This document shows positions 35,683 to 45,302 of a stretch of 64,000 nt of DNA, piece after piece (within the stretch, counting starts at the first letter, position 1; each line of letters starts with the position of its first letter). The stretch spans positions 1 through 64,000 of the forward strand of contig JAKUQA010000003.1 in the NCBI GenBank assembly GCA_022450525.1. The letters run 5' to 3'. The translations under genes and the position numbers were made by a program. The notes below the pieces were generated by a model. It had not been told where the DNA came from, ran no database searches, and saw only the letters and a program-made list of their open reading frames with translations. The stretch is from Dehalococcoidia bacterium. GTDB taxonomy: Bacteria > Chloroflexota > Dehalococcoidia > Lucifugimonadales > UBA6952.

Positions 35683-36987
35683 CTAATTGAGGTCTTCAAT
35701 TCGCACAAGGCTATCAACAGATTTAATTTGATTTGATTTTTCAATTTGCGAAATTGCTGTATTTAAATTATTTACAACAGCAGGATGAGTTATCATGACT
35801 AATTCTGCGATATTATCTGGTTGATTGTGAGTTGTTTGAAGTACCGAGGCGATACTAATATTATATTTACCTAAAATACTAGATATTTCAGCTAGCACTC
35901 CAGGTTTATCTTGTACAGACATTCTCATGTAATATGAAGAACTAGTATGAATATAGTCAATATATCTAATGGTAGTATCGGTTATGTTTACTGGTGAATT
36001 TGCACCCTTATTTGAAATATTATTAGCTATTGAAATAATGTCCCCCAAAATCGCACTTGATGTTGATTTAGGTCCAGCACCTTCTCCATGGAAAATAATA
36101 TTACCAATAGGATTTCCTTGTATTTCGATAGCGTTGTAGACACCTTCAACCTTGGCTAACAAATGATCATTTGAAATCAAACATGGGTGAACTCTTAGAG
36201 ATACATTTTCAGGATCTAGTTCTCCAATAGCGAGAAGCTTTATTGTATAACCTAAATCTTTTGCATATTTGAAATCTACAGCAGATAGTTTTGTTATCCC
36301 TTCTCTGTAGACATCTTCTTCAGTTATTCTATTATTTAGGACGATTGAAGCTAGTATAGATAGTTTATATGCTGCATCAATACCTTCAATATCACTTGTA
36401 GGATCTGATTCAGCATATCCAAGATTTTGTGCTTGTTTTAGGGCATTTTCAAAAGTTTGAGTGCCTGTAGACATGTTAGATAGAATATAGTTTGTTGTTC
36501 CATTAATAATTGCATTTATTCTATTAATATGATTTGCAGTTAAGCTATGGTACAACGGCCCAATTATAGGTATTCCTGCCCCGACACTTGCTTCATAAAG
36601 TAATAAAATACCATTGTTTTTTGCACGAGTTAATAACTCGTGACCATATTTTGACATAATAAGTTTATTTGCAGTAACTATATTAACCTTTTTATCCACG
36701 GCTTGATTAATCATATCAAGAGCAATTTGATCTCCACCAATTAACTCTACGATAAGATTTATATTATTATCATTCAATATATCGTTAGGATTGTCTGTTA
36801 TTTTATCAGTAGGGAGAAAGTCCGGCCTTTTTTTATTAATATCATTAACCAAAACTTTGGATAAATTTATTTGGACTTTTGATTTTTGGTTGTTGATAAT
36901 GTTGTTATTATGAATTAACTGATAGGCAACTTCTGTACCTACTGTTCCTAACCCAAGCAATCCAATATTTATATTTTCTGTTTCCAT
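35683..36987 (-). CDS. hom: Homoserine dehydrogenase with ACT domain
   Basis: Reduces aspartate semialdehyde to homoserine, 434 aa. The NAD(P) fold is GLLGLGTVGTEVAYQL. Substrate and catalytic region: NGTTNYILSNM and DPTSDIEGIDAAYKLSILAS. The C-terminal ACT domain (about 350-425) includes RMSVQDKPGVLAEISSILGK, which normally mediates threonine feedback inhibition. It starts the hom-thrC pair and lies 10 bp after the SurA-like gene. Confidence 0.96.
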   Translation of the reverse strand: METENINIGLLGLGTVGTEVAYQLIHNNNIINNQKSKVQINLSKVLVNDINKKRPDFLPTDKITDNPNDILNDNNINLIVELIGGDQIALDMINQAVDKKVNIVTANKLIMSKYGHELLTRAKNNGILLLYEASVGAGIPIIGPLYHSLTANHINRINAIINGTTNYILSNMSTGTQTFENALKQAQNLGYAESDPTSDIEGIDAAYKLSILASIVLNNRITEEDVYREGITKLSAVDFKYAKDLGYTIKLLAIGELDPENVSLRVHPCLISNDHLLAKVEGVYNAIEIQGNPIGNIIFHGEGAGPKSTSSAILGDIISIANNISNKGANSPVNITDTTIRYIDYIHTSSSYYMRMSVQDKPGVLAEISSILGKYNISIASVLQTTHNQPDNIAELVMITHPAVVNNLNTAISQIEKSNQIKSVDSLVRIEDLN

Positions 36988-36997
36988 TGCTTAAAAC

Positions 36998-38026
36998 CTA
37001 ACCAACATATTGGCTAATTTTATCGACCATCCATTGGTAATCCTGTGAATTAAAATCAATCTGAACGTTTAATTTATCTCGTTGTTCATCTAGCCATGAT
37101 GTTGTTGCATTTTGTTTTAATATTTTGGTCATTTTTTCTTGTAGTGGTTGGGGTTCTGGGCCAGCAGTTACTTGGACTATTATTGAGGCTTGATTAGTTA
37201 ATATAGGTTCACTAAAACTATTCAGTTCCATGGTGAAAATAGTTGGATCAAGTTCTGGGAATGCTCCTTCAGGTACCCATCCAACTAGTCCGTTATCATC
37301 TGCATATGCATCATTTTTCATATATATTCTAGCCAATTGGCTAAAGTCAGCTCCTGATTGTAGTTGTGCGTATGCTTGTTCAGCCATTGTTAATTCACTA
37401 AATTTTATATATTTCAAGTTTACTGAATCAGCTATTGTGGGGATTCGGTCTCCCAAATATTCGGTAAGTTTTGTTCGTAATAACCCCATTTGAATTAAGT
37501 CTCTATATTCTTTGTCTGAATATTTTGTGAGATTTAAATAGCTTTGATAGATTTCAAGAAATTCTCTATCAAGGGCATCTTTGTCAGATTGATCTCCAGT
37601 ACTTATCCTTGGATAATGAACATTTCTAATTTCTTGATCTATTTCATCACCTGATACATATAAATTAATAGTAGGAGTAGTTTGGCGTAAAAGCTCATGC
37701 TCAGTCATTGAATTTAAAGTTTCAAAAGGGAGCAGGGATAATTTGACCTCTGAACCGTATGCAGCTTCAGCAGCTGCATTAGCTTTTGTCCTTTTTAATA
37801 GCTCTCTAAGTTGTATTTCTGTTTCACCAACTGAAATTACAATTTTATTTTCCGGCATCACGTATGTCCAGTAATATCCTATGCCAGGGATTAATATTAC
37901 TACCATTAATAATATTATTGTGAATATGATTATAGGAAGAGTTCTCTTACTTGATTCGTTTTGTGATAACCGGTGTTGTTCACGTAACGTCATTCGGTTT
38001 TTAGATTGATTACTAATATTCGCCAT
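36998..38026 (-). CDS. SurA/PpiD-like peptidylprolyl isomerase, membrane anchored
   Basis: 342 aa. A basic cytoplasmic N-terminus and one transmembrane helix (about 28-50, LPIIIFTIILLMVVILIPGI) anchor an extracytoplasmic SurA-N-like chaperone region (about 60-180). A parvulin domain (about 200-295) follows, with LQSGADFSQLARIYMKND and GLVGWVPEGAFPELDP. A foldase for exported proteins. It follows rpsR by only 6 bp on the same strand, so it may be read from the ribosomal operon. Confidence 0.86.
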   Translation of the reverse strand: MANISNQSKNRMTLREQHRLSQNESSKRTLPIIIFTIILLMVVILIPGIGYYWTYVMPENKIVISVGETEIQLRELLKRTKANAAAEAAYGSEVKLSLLPFETLNSMTEHELLRQTTPTINLYVSGDEIDQEIRNVHYPRISTGDQSDKDALDREFLEIYQSYLNLTKYSDKEYRDLIQMGLLRTKLTEYLGDRIPTIADSVNLKYIKFSELTMAEQAYAQLQSGADFSQLARIYMKNDAYADDNGLVGWVPEGAFPELDPTIFTMELNSFSEPILTNQASIIVQVTAGPEPQPLQEKMTKILKQNATTSWLDEQRDKLNVQIDFNSQDYQWMVDKISQYVG

Positions 38027-38032
38027 TTTGAA

Positions 38033-38374
38033 CTATGATCTATTTGAATAATTTCGATTATTTGAACGTCTTTCAATAGGGTTGAGTAATACATGTTCTG
38101 CAGCAAAAGGAAGCAAAGCAATTTCACGAGCTTTTTTTATTTCTCTCGTTATATAAGTTTGGCATTTCAAGCAGGTACCTGTTTTTCTTCTTGGCTCTAT
38201 TTTACCTCTATCAGATATGTATCTTTGCAAAGCAGTTGCGTCTTTATAAGTGATAATACTTGATACCGGCCTGCCTTTTCTTTCAAAACAAGGTTGGCAT
38301 ATTTTTACTCGACTATTATAACGATTATTTGGTCGTCTTCGATTATTAGGGCGAGATCTATTTTGTGTGGTCAT
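38033..38374 (-). CDS. rpsR: 30S ribosomal protein bS18
   Basis: 113 aa. YKDATALQRYISDRGKIEPR and ALLPFAAEH are the bS18 signature. The N- and C-terminal tails are rich in Arg and Asn and longer than in E. coli. Two CxxC pairs are present (KICQPC and TCLKCQ), forming a complete four-cysteine zinc-ribbon set; many bS18 proteins have the second pair as CxxH or lack it. It ends the rpsF-ssb-rpsR operon. Confidence 0.95.
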   Translation of the reverse strand: MTTQNRSRPNNRRRPNNRYNSRVKICQPCFERKGRPVSSIITYKDATALQRYISDRGKIEPRRKTGTCLKCQTYITREIKKAREIALLPFAAEHVLLNPIERRSNNRNYSNRS

Positions 38375-38398
38375 ATTTTTCTTTCTCCTGGATAATTG

Positions 38399-38845
38399 TT
38401 AAAAAGGTAGGTCGTCTGTTTCTATAGGCTTATCAGCGGGTGTGTCTGAGAAATTATAATTATTTGAGTCACCGCTTTCGAAAGTAGATGGTTCATTTTC
38501 TGAGTTTTGAGCTGGATTTCTATCAAGAAACAATACTCTACTGGCAATTATTTCATTCCTATATCGTGTTTGGCCATCTTGGCCATCCCACTGTCTGCTT
38601 TTCAATCTTCCCTCTACAAAAGTTCTTCTTCCTTTCGCAAGATATTGATTACATTGTTCGGCCAAAGCATTCCATGCAACTACAGTAAACCATTCGGTTT
38701 CTTGATGTCTTTCGCCATCATTAGAAGTGTACGATCTACTTGTAGCTACTCTGAAGGATGTAACAGGACTACCGCTCGGAGTATACCTCATTTCAGGTTC
38801 TGTGCCGATATTTCCTATTACCATTATTTTATTGAAACCTACCAT
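38399..38845 (-). CDS. ssb: Single-stranded DNA-binding protein
   Basis: 148 aa. The OB fold (about 1-108) starts with MVGFNKIMVIGNIGTEPEMR and includes TEWFTVVAWNALAEQCNQYL and KGRRTFVEGRLKSRQW. An acidic, Asn/Ser-rich tail ends in DDLPF, the tip that recruits repair and replication partners. It lies between rpsF and rpsR as in most bacteria. Confidence 0.97.
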   Translation of the reverse strand: MVGFNKIMVIGNIGTEPEMRYTPSGSPVTSFRVATSRSYTSNDGERHQETEWFTVVAWNALAEQCNQYLAKGRRTFVEGRLKSRQWDGQDGQTRYRNEIIASRVLFLDRNPAQNSENEPSTFESGDSNNYNFSDTPADKPIETDDLPF

Positions 38846-38876
38846 TTCAACCTCCTCTACAATTCAATCGTGTTCA

Positions 38877-39161
38877 TCAATCTTTCAAGGTAAGTAGATG
38901 TCGTAAAATATCTTCATTACTTCGTATACTACCTTCAATAGTCGTCACTTTTGAAGGATCTATATTTACTAATGAAGAAACATAATTTCCTTCGCGAAAT
39001 TTATTAATAGGGTATGCTAATTTTCTAATTCCCCATCTATCTAAATCTTCTATGGTTCCATCATTAGATGTAATTAAATTAGATAAATTATCAATAATTT
39101 TATCTGAATTTTCCTGATCTATCTCAGGACTAATAACAATTACTAATTCATACTGTTTCAA
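38877..39161 (-). CDS. rpsF: 30S ribosomal protein bS6
   Basis: MKQYELVIVISPEID is the normal bS6 start. DRWGIRKLAYPINKFREGNYVSS is the conserved core and RSNEDILRHLLTLKD the C-terminus. The frame could begin at GTG 39179, but TTG at 39161 gives the family N-terminus and has the ribosome binding site AAGGA (39174-39170) eight bases ahead. GTG would place that site inside the gene. The product is 94 aa. Confidence 0.94.
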   Translation of the reverse strand: MKQYELVIVISPEIDQENSDKIIDNLSNLITSNDGTIEDLDRWGIRKLAYPINKFREGNYVSSLVNIDPSKVTTIEGSIRSNEDILRHLLTLKD

Positions 39162-39199
39162 TGCATATATCCTTTTCACCCAATTTATATTGAAGCAAG

Positions 39200-39208
39200 A
39201 TTATAGCA
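39200..39208 (-). promoter_or_regulatory. Extended -10 promoter of rpsF-ssb-rpsR
   Basis: Reading leftward, TGCTATAAT (39208-39200) is a perfect extended -10 element. No good -35 box is seen, as is usual for extended -10 promoters. Transcription would start near 39193, about 30 bases before the TTG start of rpsF. Confidence 0.5.
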
Positions 39209-39250
39209 TGAAATTATAAATTACGCATATTTTTCATAAGAATCATACAT

Positions 39251-40150
39251 TTATTTTAATAGTTTCTTTATTAGTTTGATATGTTGAGGAGTTGTGCTGC
39301 AACATCCTCCAACTATTGACGCTCCATTACTAATCCATTTAGAAACCTCTAAAGCATAGGTTTCTTCATCAATTATTTCATGTGATTTCTTTTGTGATCT
39401 TTCCGGGTCTAAATCTAAATCTGTTTTATTGCTATTGGTATTAACAAAAACAGAATTAGCATATCCCCCAATTGTTTTATTAGTTAAATTACTTAAAGTA
39501 CTTATGGCTTCTGTTATCAGATTGGCACCCCCACAATTAACTAAATATGCTTCAGGCTGTAAAGATGAGATAGCATTAAAAGCGTCTTCTAAACTTTCTC
39601 CACTGGGTAGGGTGTTGTATCTAGTACCTTGCAAAGTCCAACTTATCCATGTTTCTGTACCAGTGTTCAGTGCTGCATGTAAAGCAGTTTTTGCCTCAAC
39701 GGTACTAGCCATAGTTTCACAAATAATAATATCGACTTTATTTCTTAATATGGATGAAATTTCTTGATAATATTTAGCCATAAGCTCTTCTTCTAAAATT
39801 AGGTCGACTCTATAGCTAGTTTCGAGAGGCGGTAAAGATCCGATAATTTTGACATTTTTCCCAGATCGCTTTTTAGCTTTTTGCGCGACATCAATTGCAA
39901 GAAGTGTCAATTCTTCAAGCTTTTTTTCTATATTTGCTCTCGATAAAATAGGTTGTGTTAACGCATAATTATTTATAATTATATAATCTGCCCCAGCACA
40001 AATGTAATCATAATGAATATCCTCAACTATATCTGGATTATCAATTAGCGCTTGAGCTGACCATATAGATTCTATGTGCGAAGGAACATTATATCCTCTT
40101 CGTTTTATTTCTGTACCAGTTCCACCATCTAGAATTTTTACATTCTCCAT
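39251..40150 (-). CDS. Homocysteine S-methyltransferase family protein
   Basis: Zinc-dependent methyltransferase of the MmuM/BHMT family. LDGGTGTEIKRRGY is the N-terminal signature. The three zinc cysteines are in LVNCGG and VGGCCSTTP. ICETMASTVEAKTALHAA is also typical. The methyl donor (S-methylmethionine, betaine or other) is not decided by sequence. A betaine importer is encoded at the right end of the window. The frame opens at ATG 40171, but ATG 40150 gives the family N-terminus (MENVKILDGG) and is used here; 299 aa. Confidence 0.88.
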   Translation of the reverse strand: MENVKILDGGTGTEIKRRGYNVPSHIESIWSAQALIDNPDIVEDIHYDYICAGADYIIINNYALTQPILSRANIEKKLEELTLLAIDVAQKAKKRSGKNVKIIGSLPPLETSYRVDLILEEELMAKYYQEISSILRNKVDIIICETMASTVEAKTALHAALNTGTETWISWTLQGTRYNTLPSGESLEDAFNAISSLQPEAYLVNCGGANLITEAISTLSNLTNKTIGGYANSVFVNTNSNKTDLDLDPERSQKKSHEIIDEETYALEVSKWISNGASIVGGCCSTTPQHIKLIKKLLK

Positions 40151-40230
40151 ATACCCATCCGTTACTGTCATTAATTAGATTATGTGTAATAATGTATTTC
40201 ATATAACTTAATGCTTACAAGGTACATTTA

Positions 40231-40929
40231 GTGATAAAAACAATATTTTTTGATTTTTTTGGCACGTTAGCTAAATTTCATCCAGATAGAGAAGAAATCC
40301 AAATGCAGGCTTTAAGTCAATTTGGTTTAAATTTGAATTCTGAACAAATTAAATATGGTTACAAATTTGCAGATTCATATATGGAAAAAGTTAATTCAAG
40401 TGTTAAACCATTATCATTAATGGATTCTGATGAACGCACCAAATTTTTTAGTGAATATGAATCGTTGATATTAGATCACGCGGGATTTAAAGTAGATTTA
40501 GTAACTGCTGGTAATATTTGGCGAGCTGTACAACAGATTCCATATGGTTTTAAATTATATGATGATGTGATACCAGTTTTTAAAGATTTGAATACTCAAA
40601 ATTACAAATTAGGCATTATTACCAACATGGGCAAAAGTTTATATGAAATTTGTGACCAATTAGAAATATCGAAATACTTATCCTATATTATAACCTCTGA
40701 AGAAGTAGGTATAGGAAAACCTAGTCCAGAAATTTTTAAAGCTGCATTAAAAGTATCAGAATCTAAGGTTAATGAAGTTATTCATGTTGGAGATTCTTAT
40801 GACTCCGATATAGCAGGGGCTATTGCTTTAGATATAAAAGCGATTCTTATTGATCGGGACGAGAGTCAACAAACCTCTACATATCAATTTGTGATTAATG
40901 AATTAAAGACTCTTTATGATCATTTATAG
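40231..40929 (+). CDS. HAD-family hydrolase
   Basis: 232-aa HAD phosphatase-like protein. Motif I FFDFFGTLAKF (nucleophile Asp, second Asp replaced by Phe as in dehalogenase-like members), motif II LGIITNMGKS, motif III Lys in EVGIGKPSPEIF, and motif IV HVGDSYDSDIAGA. The cap domain lies between motifs I and II. The start is GTG (40231). It stands alone between two leftward operons, and the substrate is unknown. Confidence 0.88.
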   Translation: MIKTIFFDFFGTLAKFHPDREEIQMQALSQFGLNLNSEQIKYGYKFADSYMEKVNSSVKPLSLMDSDERTKFFSEYESLILDHAGFKVDLVTAGNIWRAVQQIPYGFKLYDDVIPVFKDLNTQNYKLGIITNMGKSLYEICDQLEISKYLSYIITSEEVGIGKPSPEIFKAALKVSESKVNEVIHVGDSYDSDIAGAIALDIKAILIDRDESQQTSTYQFVINELKTLYDHL

Positions 40930-40938
40930 TTATTATGA

Positions 40939-41529
40939 TTATTTGCTTATAGCTCGGACTCTTTGTATAAATGAAATTAAAGATGTCAAACTAACAATCA
41001 TCATGGCAATAATGAATTGATTTGTTATTAAACCAATTATTAAAATTAATAATCTTTCGGGTCTAGTAACTATTCCGCTATCTTTCGTTTGTATACCCAA
41101 GCCTTCTCCTCTGGCTCGAGAATAACTTACAAGAAACGATAAACCTAATGTTAGGACAGGTAAAATAGCCCATTCATAATTTTCTTTACTAATCAGTAAA
41201 TAGGTTGCCCCAATAAATATACTTAATTCTTGTACTCGGTCTATAACAGAGTCTAAAAATGCTCCAAAATTTGTTTCCTTATTAAATTTTCTTGCCAAGG
41301 ATCCGTCAAATAAGTCTGCTATTGCTCCAATTACTAAAAATAGAGCTGCTAAAATTAGATCATCTAATGCTATAAATACTGCTGCAATAATACCCAAAAT
41401 CAGACCAAATACTGAAAGTAGATTTGGCGATATTTTTAATTTGTGTAAAAAAGTCACGATAGGTGTTTCAATTTTATCGAGTATATTGTTACGTATATAA
41501 TTTCTATAATCCATTTTTTGCCTTTTCAT
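40939..41529 (-). CDS. CDP-alcohol phosphatidyltransferase, probable PI-phosphate synthase
   Basis: 196-aa membrane enzyme. The CDP-alcohol motif is complete: DLFDGSLAR, then GAFLDSVIDR, which supplies the four metal-binding Asp. About five hydrophobic helices. Its place after the PimA-like transferase and inositol-3-phosphate synthase points to synthesis of phosphatidylinositol phosphate from CDP-diacylglycerol, as in actinobacteria. PgsA is the alternative by sequence alone. It overlaps the end of the glycosyltransferase by 26 bp (or 11 bp if translation starts at the second Met). Confidence 0.88.
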   Translation of the reverse strand: MKRQKMDYRNYIRNNILDKIETPIVTFLHKLKISPNLLSVFGLILGIIAAVFIALDDLILAALFLVIGAIADLFDGSLARKFNKETNFGAFLDSVIDRVQELSIFIGATYLLISKENYEWAILPVLTLGLSFLVSYSRARGEGLGIQTKDSGIVTRPERLLILIIGLITNQFIIAMMIVSLTSLISFIQRVRAISK

Positions 41530-42616
41530 AGCAGTCTAATATTTTATCAACAAGTTTATTCCAATTAAATTCTTTGACTTTCAATTGTCCATTTTCTGCA
41601 ATCGTCTTTCTTAAGTCATTATTCGTAATCAGAAGTTCAATATAATTATATATAGATGATACAGAATTAGGTTCAAATAAAAAACCATTTTTGCCATGTT
41701 CAATAACATTTTTAAAACCATTTATATTGGACGCTACTACGGGAATTCCGCATGCCATTGCTTCCGCAAGGACTATACCAAAACTTTCATTTCCTGTGTT
41801 TGGAGCACAAAATAAATCTGCGGTTTGGTAGTACATACGTTTTTCGTACTGATCAGTGATAGCTCCAGTACAAACAATATCAGCAGAGTTTATTGATTTA
41901 ATTAATTTCATACTTTGTTTATCAAGATTTCCTGGACCTATAATTATTAATCGAATATCATATTTCTTTTTAAGTTCTATATAAGCTTTTAGAAGGTATT
42001 GTAAACCTTTTCGTTTTTCTAATCTTCCGAGAAATAATATATTAAATTTATTGTCCATATATTGATTCAAAGGTTCAGTTTTTTGGGAAAGAAAGTCTAA
42101 ATCGACTCCGTTGGGTATGACGGTATATTCTCCTGAAAAGTGTTTTTGGACATATTCTTTTGCAGATACTGAAACGGTAATTTTACCATCGAGTCTTTTC
42201 ATAAATTTGGTTAAATACCATTTAGTAAATTTGTATACATAATCTTTATCACTATAAGCGTGAAAAGTTCCAATATTGATTGAGTTTGAATGAGAAAGTA
42301 TTTTCAAAGGTAATGAGGGCATGAGGGGTTCATGTAGGTGTATAATATCGAATTTTTCTTTTTCGAGTATGTTTTTAATTTTCCTCGTTTCCCAAAAATT
42401 TAAAGATATTCGAGCTACAGACCCAGCAACAGGAATCGGAATAGAATTCCCCATTGGTATTATTTGATTTGAATAATTAAGACTAGGACTATTTACAGGC
42501 CCTAAATATTTTACGTCATGTCCACGACGCATCAACTGTTCTCCCAGTTGGAAAATGTGTGAAACAACACCCCCGGGATAATTTAAATCATAAGGGGATA
42601 TTTGCGCGATTTTCAT
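41504..42616 (-). CDS. PimA-like glycosyltransferase family 4
   Basis: 370-aa GT-B glycosyltransferase. The N-terminus KIAQISPYDLNYPGGVVSHI is very like PimA (phosphatidylinositol mannosyltransferase). IIHLHEPLMPSLPL and TFHAYSDKD line the acceptor side. LFLGRLEKRKGLQYLL binds GDP, and ESFGIVLAEAMACGIPVVAS holds the E-x7-E motif. Together with the flanking PI synthase and Ino1 genes, a mannosylated or otherwise glycosylated inositol lipid is the expected product. The sugar is inferred only. Confidence 0.88.
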   Translation of the reverse strand: MKIAQISPYDLNYPGGVVSHIFQLGEQLMRRGHDVKYLGPVNSPSLNYSNQIIPMGNSIPIPVAGSVARISLNFWETRKIKNILEKEKFDIIHLHEPLMPSLPLKILSHSNSINIGTFHAYSDKDYVYKFTKWYLTKFMKRLDGKITVSVSAKEYVQKHFSGEYTVIPNGVDLDFLSQKTEPLNQYMDNKFNILFLGRLEKRKGLQYLLKAYIELKKKYDIRLIIIGPGNLDKQSMKLIKSINSADIVCTGAITDQYEKRMYYQTADLFCAPNTGNESFGIVLAEAMACGIPVVASNINGFKNVIEHGKNGFLFEPNSVSSIYNYIELLITNNDLRKTIAENGQLKVKEFNWNKLVDKILDCYEKAKNGL

Positions 42617-42624
42617 ACGTGTAA

Positions 42625-43707
42625 TTATTCTACAGGCTTTATAAAGTCCTCAACCATTTGATGTGCTTCATCATCTGTATATTGTATTGGTGGTGATTTC
42701 ATAAAATATGAAGATGGTCCAGTTAGTGATCCACTAACATCACGGTCCAAAGCAATTTTACAACATCTAACAGCATCAACAACAACACCTGCTGAATTAG
42801 GGCTATCCCATACCTCTAATTTTAATTCTAAATTTAATGGGACATTACCAAAGGTAGTTCCTTCTATTCTGATATGACACCATTTCCTATCTTCGAGCCA
42901 TGGCACATAATCACTAGGGCCAACGTGAACGTTATCTTTGCCTACATCATAAGGAAGCTGTGATGTAACCGCGTTAGTTTTAGACTCTTTCTTAGATTCT
43001 AAACGTTCTCTTTCAAGCATATTCATAAAATCAGTATTACCACCAAAGTTCAATTGATACGTTCTATCAACTCGAACACCACGATCCTTGAATAGGTTAG
43101 TTAGTACTCGATGTGTAATAGTAGCACCTACTTGAGATTTAATATCATCTCCAACAATCGGGACACCTGCATCTTGAAAACGTCTTTGCCAGTACGGTTC
43201 TCTTGCAATAAACACTGGAATACAATTTACCACACCAACTTTTGCTGAAAGTGCTTGTTCCATATACCATTTTGTTGCTTGTTCAGATCCGACAGGAAGA
43301 TAATTAATTAATACATCAACTTCACGTTCTTCTAAAATACTTGCTATAGATGGCATAGAATCTTCAGGGTCTGGGGCTTTTTCTATAACTTCGGAGAGAT
43401 ATTTCCCAATACCGTCATGAGTCATTCCTCTTTCAACGGTTACCCCAGTTTTCGGAACATCGTGAAAAGCAACAGTATTATTCATTCCTGAAAATATCGC
43501 GTCAGATAAATCTTTTCCTACTTTATCCTTATCCACATCAAATGCTGCAACAACTTCAATGTCTCCGATATGATAGTCTCCTAACACTGGGTGCATGAGC
43601 CCAGGAATAAATTCATTTTCATCAGCTTCTCGGTATTTATGTATACCTTGAACAAAAGAAGAGGCACAATTACCTACTCCGACAATAGCTACTTTGATTT
43701 TGCTCAA
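42625..43707 (-). CDS. ino1: Inositol-3-phosphate synthase, actinobacterial type
   Basis: Makes L-myo-inositol 1(3)-phosphate from glucose 6-phosphate with NAD, 360 aa. [20 protein letters not shown] is the NAD loop. [52 protein letters not shown] and [20 protein letters not shown] are the conserved blocks of the short bacterial and archaeal enzymes. The start is TTG (43707) seven bases after AGAGGA. It is the first gene of a three-gene leftward operon with the PimA-like and PI-synthase-like genes. Confidence 0.96.
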   Translation of the reverse strand: MSKIKVAIVGVGNCASSFVQGIHKYREADENEFIPGLMHPVLGDYHIGDIEVVAAFDVDKDKVGKDLSDAIFSGMNNTVAFHDVPKTGVTVERGMTHDGIGKYLSEVIEKAPDPEDSMPSIASILEEREVDVLINYLPVGSEQATKWYMEQALSAKVGVVNCIPVFIAREPYWQRRFQDAGVPIVGDDIKSQVGATITHRVLTNLFKDRGVRVDRTYQLNFGGNTDFMNMLERERLESKKESKTNAVTSQLPYDVGKDNVHVGPSDYVPWLEDRKWCHIRIEGTTFGNVPLNLELKLEVWDSPNSAGVVVDAVRCCKIALDRDVSGSLTGPSSYFMKSPPIQYTDDEAHQMVEDFIKPVE

Positions 43708-43850
43708 TTTGGCATCCTCTCTTTAACGATCTATTTAACATTAATAAATATTAATAATAATTGAGTTACAATAGCTAATAATGATACCAGTAAGCTACTT
43801 TGTTAGCAAGGTTTTATGCTATCATGGTTTGAGTTTAAATAAATGAAATA

Positions 43851-45302
43851 ATGGTATTTAAGATGAGTAATAATAATTTTGCATATATGGATATTCAGCA
43901 ACTATCTAACCTGATGAAGAATTTAGAAGTATCCCCCGTTGAAATTGTCCAAACATTTTTAGATAGAATAGACAAGTATGATTCAAAAATTAATTCCTTT
44001 ATTTCAGTCTTTTCTCAAGAAAGTATAAAAGAAGCTAAGAGAATAGAAAAACTTTTTTTGAATAAGGAAATTGTAAGCCCTTTACAAGGTATTCCCGTTG
44101 GATTAAAAGACCTTATCTATACAAAAAATCAACTAACAACAGCTGGTTCCAAAGTATTAAAGGATTATATAGCAGAATATGATGCTACTGTAACATCAAA
44201 ACTCAAAGAAACAAACGCGATAATATTGGGTAAAACCGCTTTATTAGAATTTGCTATGGGTGGGACGATGACCAATGAATATTTTGGATCTACATATAAT
44301 CCTTGGAATCTAGAGCATTTTCCAGGTGGTTCAAGTAGTGGGTCTGGTGCAGCAGTAGCTGCTGGTTTAGTGACTTGCGCCTTAGGTACTGATACAGGTG
44401 GTTCTGTGAGAGGACCTGCACACAATTCTGGAATAGTTGGATTAAAGCCCACATTTGGTCGTGTTAGTCGACATGGAGTTATTCCTTTGAGTTGGTCATT
44501 AGACCACGTTGGTCCTATGACTCGCACCGTTAAGGACTGTATCTTATTACTGAACGCAATTGAAGGATATGATGATACTGATCCGTATTCCGTATCTATG
44601 GATCCTATTAATATAGACATAAATGGAAATTTTGATTTACATGGTAAAACTATAGGAATTTTTACTGCATTTACTGAAGATATATTGAGTAAAGATGTTG
44701 AAATAAATATACAAAGAGCCTTAGATTCATTTAAATCTTTAGGTGTTAACATTATTGAAATTGGTTTAGATCAATTGAGTAAATCTGAGGCACAGCAAGG
44801 CCCTATTCTTTACGACATTATAGTTGGACCTGAATCGGCAGCTTATCATTATACTAACATGGAAGAGAATATTGACTCATATGGGAATCATCCACGAAGG
44901 CGTTTAGAGGCAGGGTTGCATGTTATGGGGCATCAATATGTGAACGCTCAAAGACAAAAACGATTATTCACAGAGAAAATCAAATCATTTTTTAATCAAT
45001 GTGATGTAATTATAGCTCCTGCAAATTTTATGGCTGCACCTAAATTAGATGATTCTAATCCTTCGGAAGACCCTATTCGAAATGCATTGCGTAGAAGCTT
45101 TACCAGTATATTTAATATTACAGGATTGCCATCACTCATTGTTCCGATTGGATTTGATTCACTAGGGTTGCCCATGGGGTGCCAGATAGTTGGAAATCAC
45201 TATGATGAAAATACAATATTTAAGTTTGCTTTAGAATTTGAGAAGATATCTAATTGGAATCAACATTATTCAACAGTAGATGAGTATTTATCCGCCACCT
45301 AG
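43851..45302 (+). CDS. Amidase-signature family protein
   Basis: 483 aa. The Ser-Ser-Lys triad is clear: Lys in GIPVGLKDLIYTK, the two serines in PGGSSSGSGAAVAAGL and GTDTGGSVRGPAHNSGIVGL. The sequence resembles GatA (Glu/Asp-tRNA amidotransferase) and catabolic amidases, but no gatB or gatC is adjacent, and GSVRGPA departs from the usual GSIRxPA. A catabolic amide hydrolase is more likely. ATG 43851 or 43863 may be the start. The 3' end overlaps the convergent MoaD-like gene by 15 bp. Confidence 0.9.
   Translation: MVFKMSNNNFAYMDIQQLSNLMKNLEVSPVEIVQTFLDRIDKYDSKINSFISVFSQESIKEAKRIEKLFLNKEIVSPLQGIPVGLKDLIYTKNQLTTAGSKVLKDYIAEYDATVTSKLKETNAIILGKTALLEFAMGGTMTNEYFGSTYNPWNLEHFPGGSSSGSGAAVAAGLVTCALGTDTGGSVRGPAHNSGIVGLKPTFGRVSRHGVIPLSWSLDHVGPMTRTVKDCILLLNAIEGYDDTDPYSVSMDPINIDINGNFDLHGKTIGIFTAFTEDILSKDVEINIQRALDSFKSLGVNIIEIGLDQLSKSEAQQGPILYDIIVGPESAAYHYTNMEENIDSYGNHPRRRLEAGLHVMGHQYVNAQRQKRLFTEKIKSFFNQCDVIIAPANFMAAPKLDDSNPSEDPIRNALRRSFTSIFNITGLPSLIVPIGFDSLGLPMGCQIVGNHYDENTIFKFALEFEKISNWNQHYSTVDEYLSAT

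Noticed and set aside
44165-44752. 195-codon minus-strand frame inside the amidase gene
   Set aside because: The plus strand carries the full amidase signature over the same bases; the reverse frame is a shadow.
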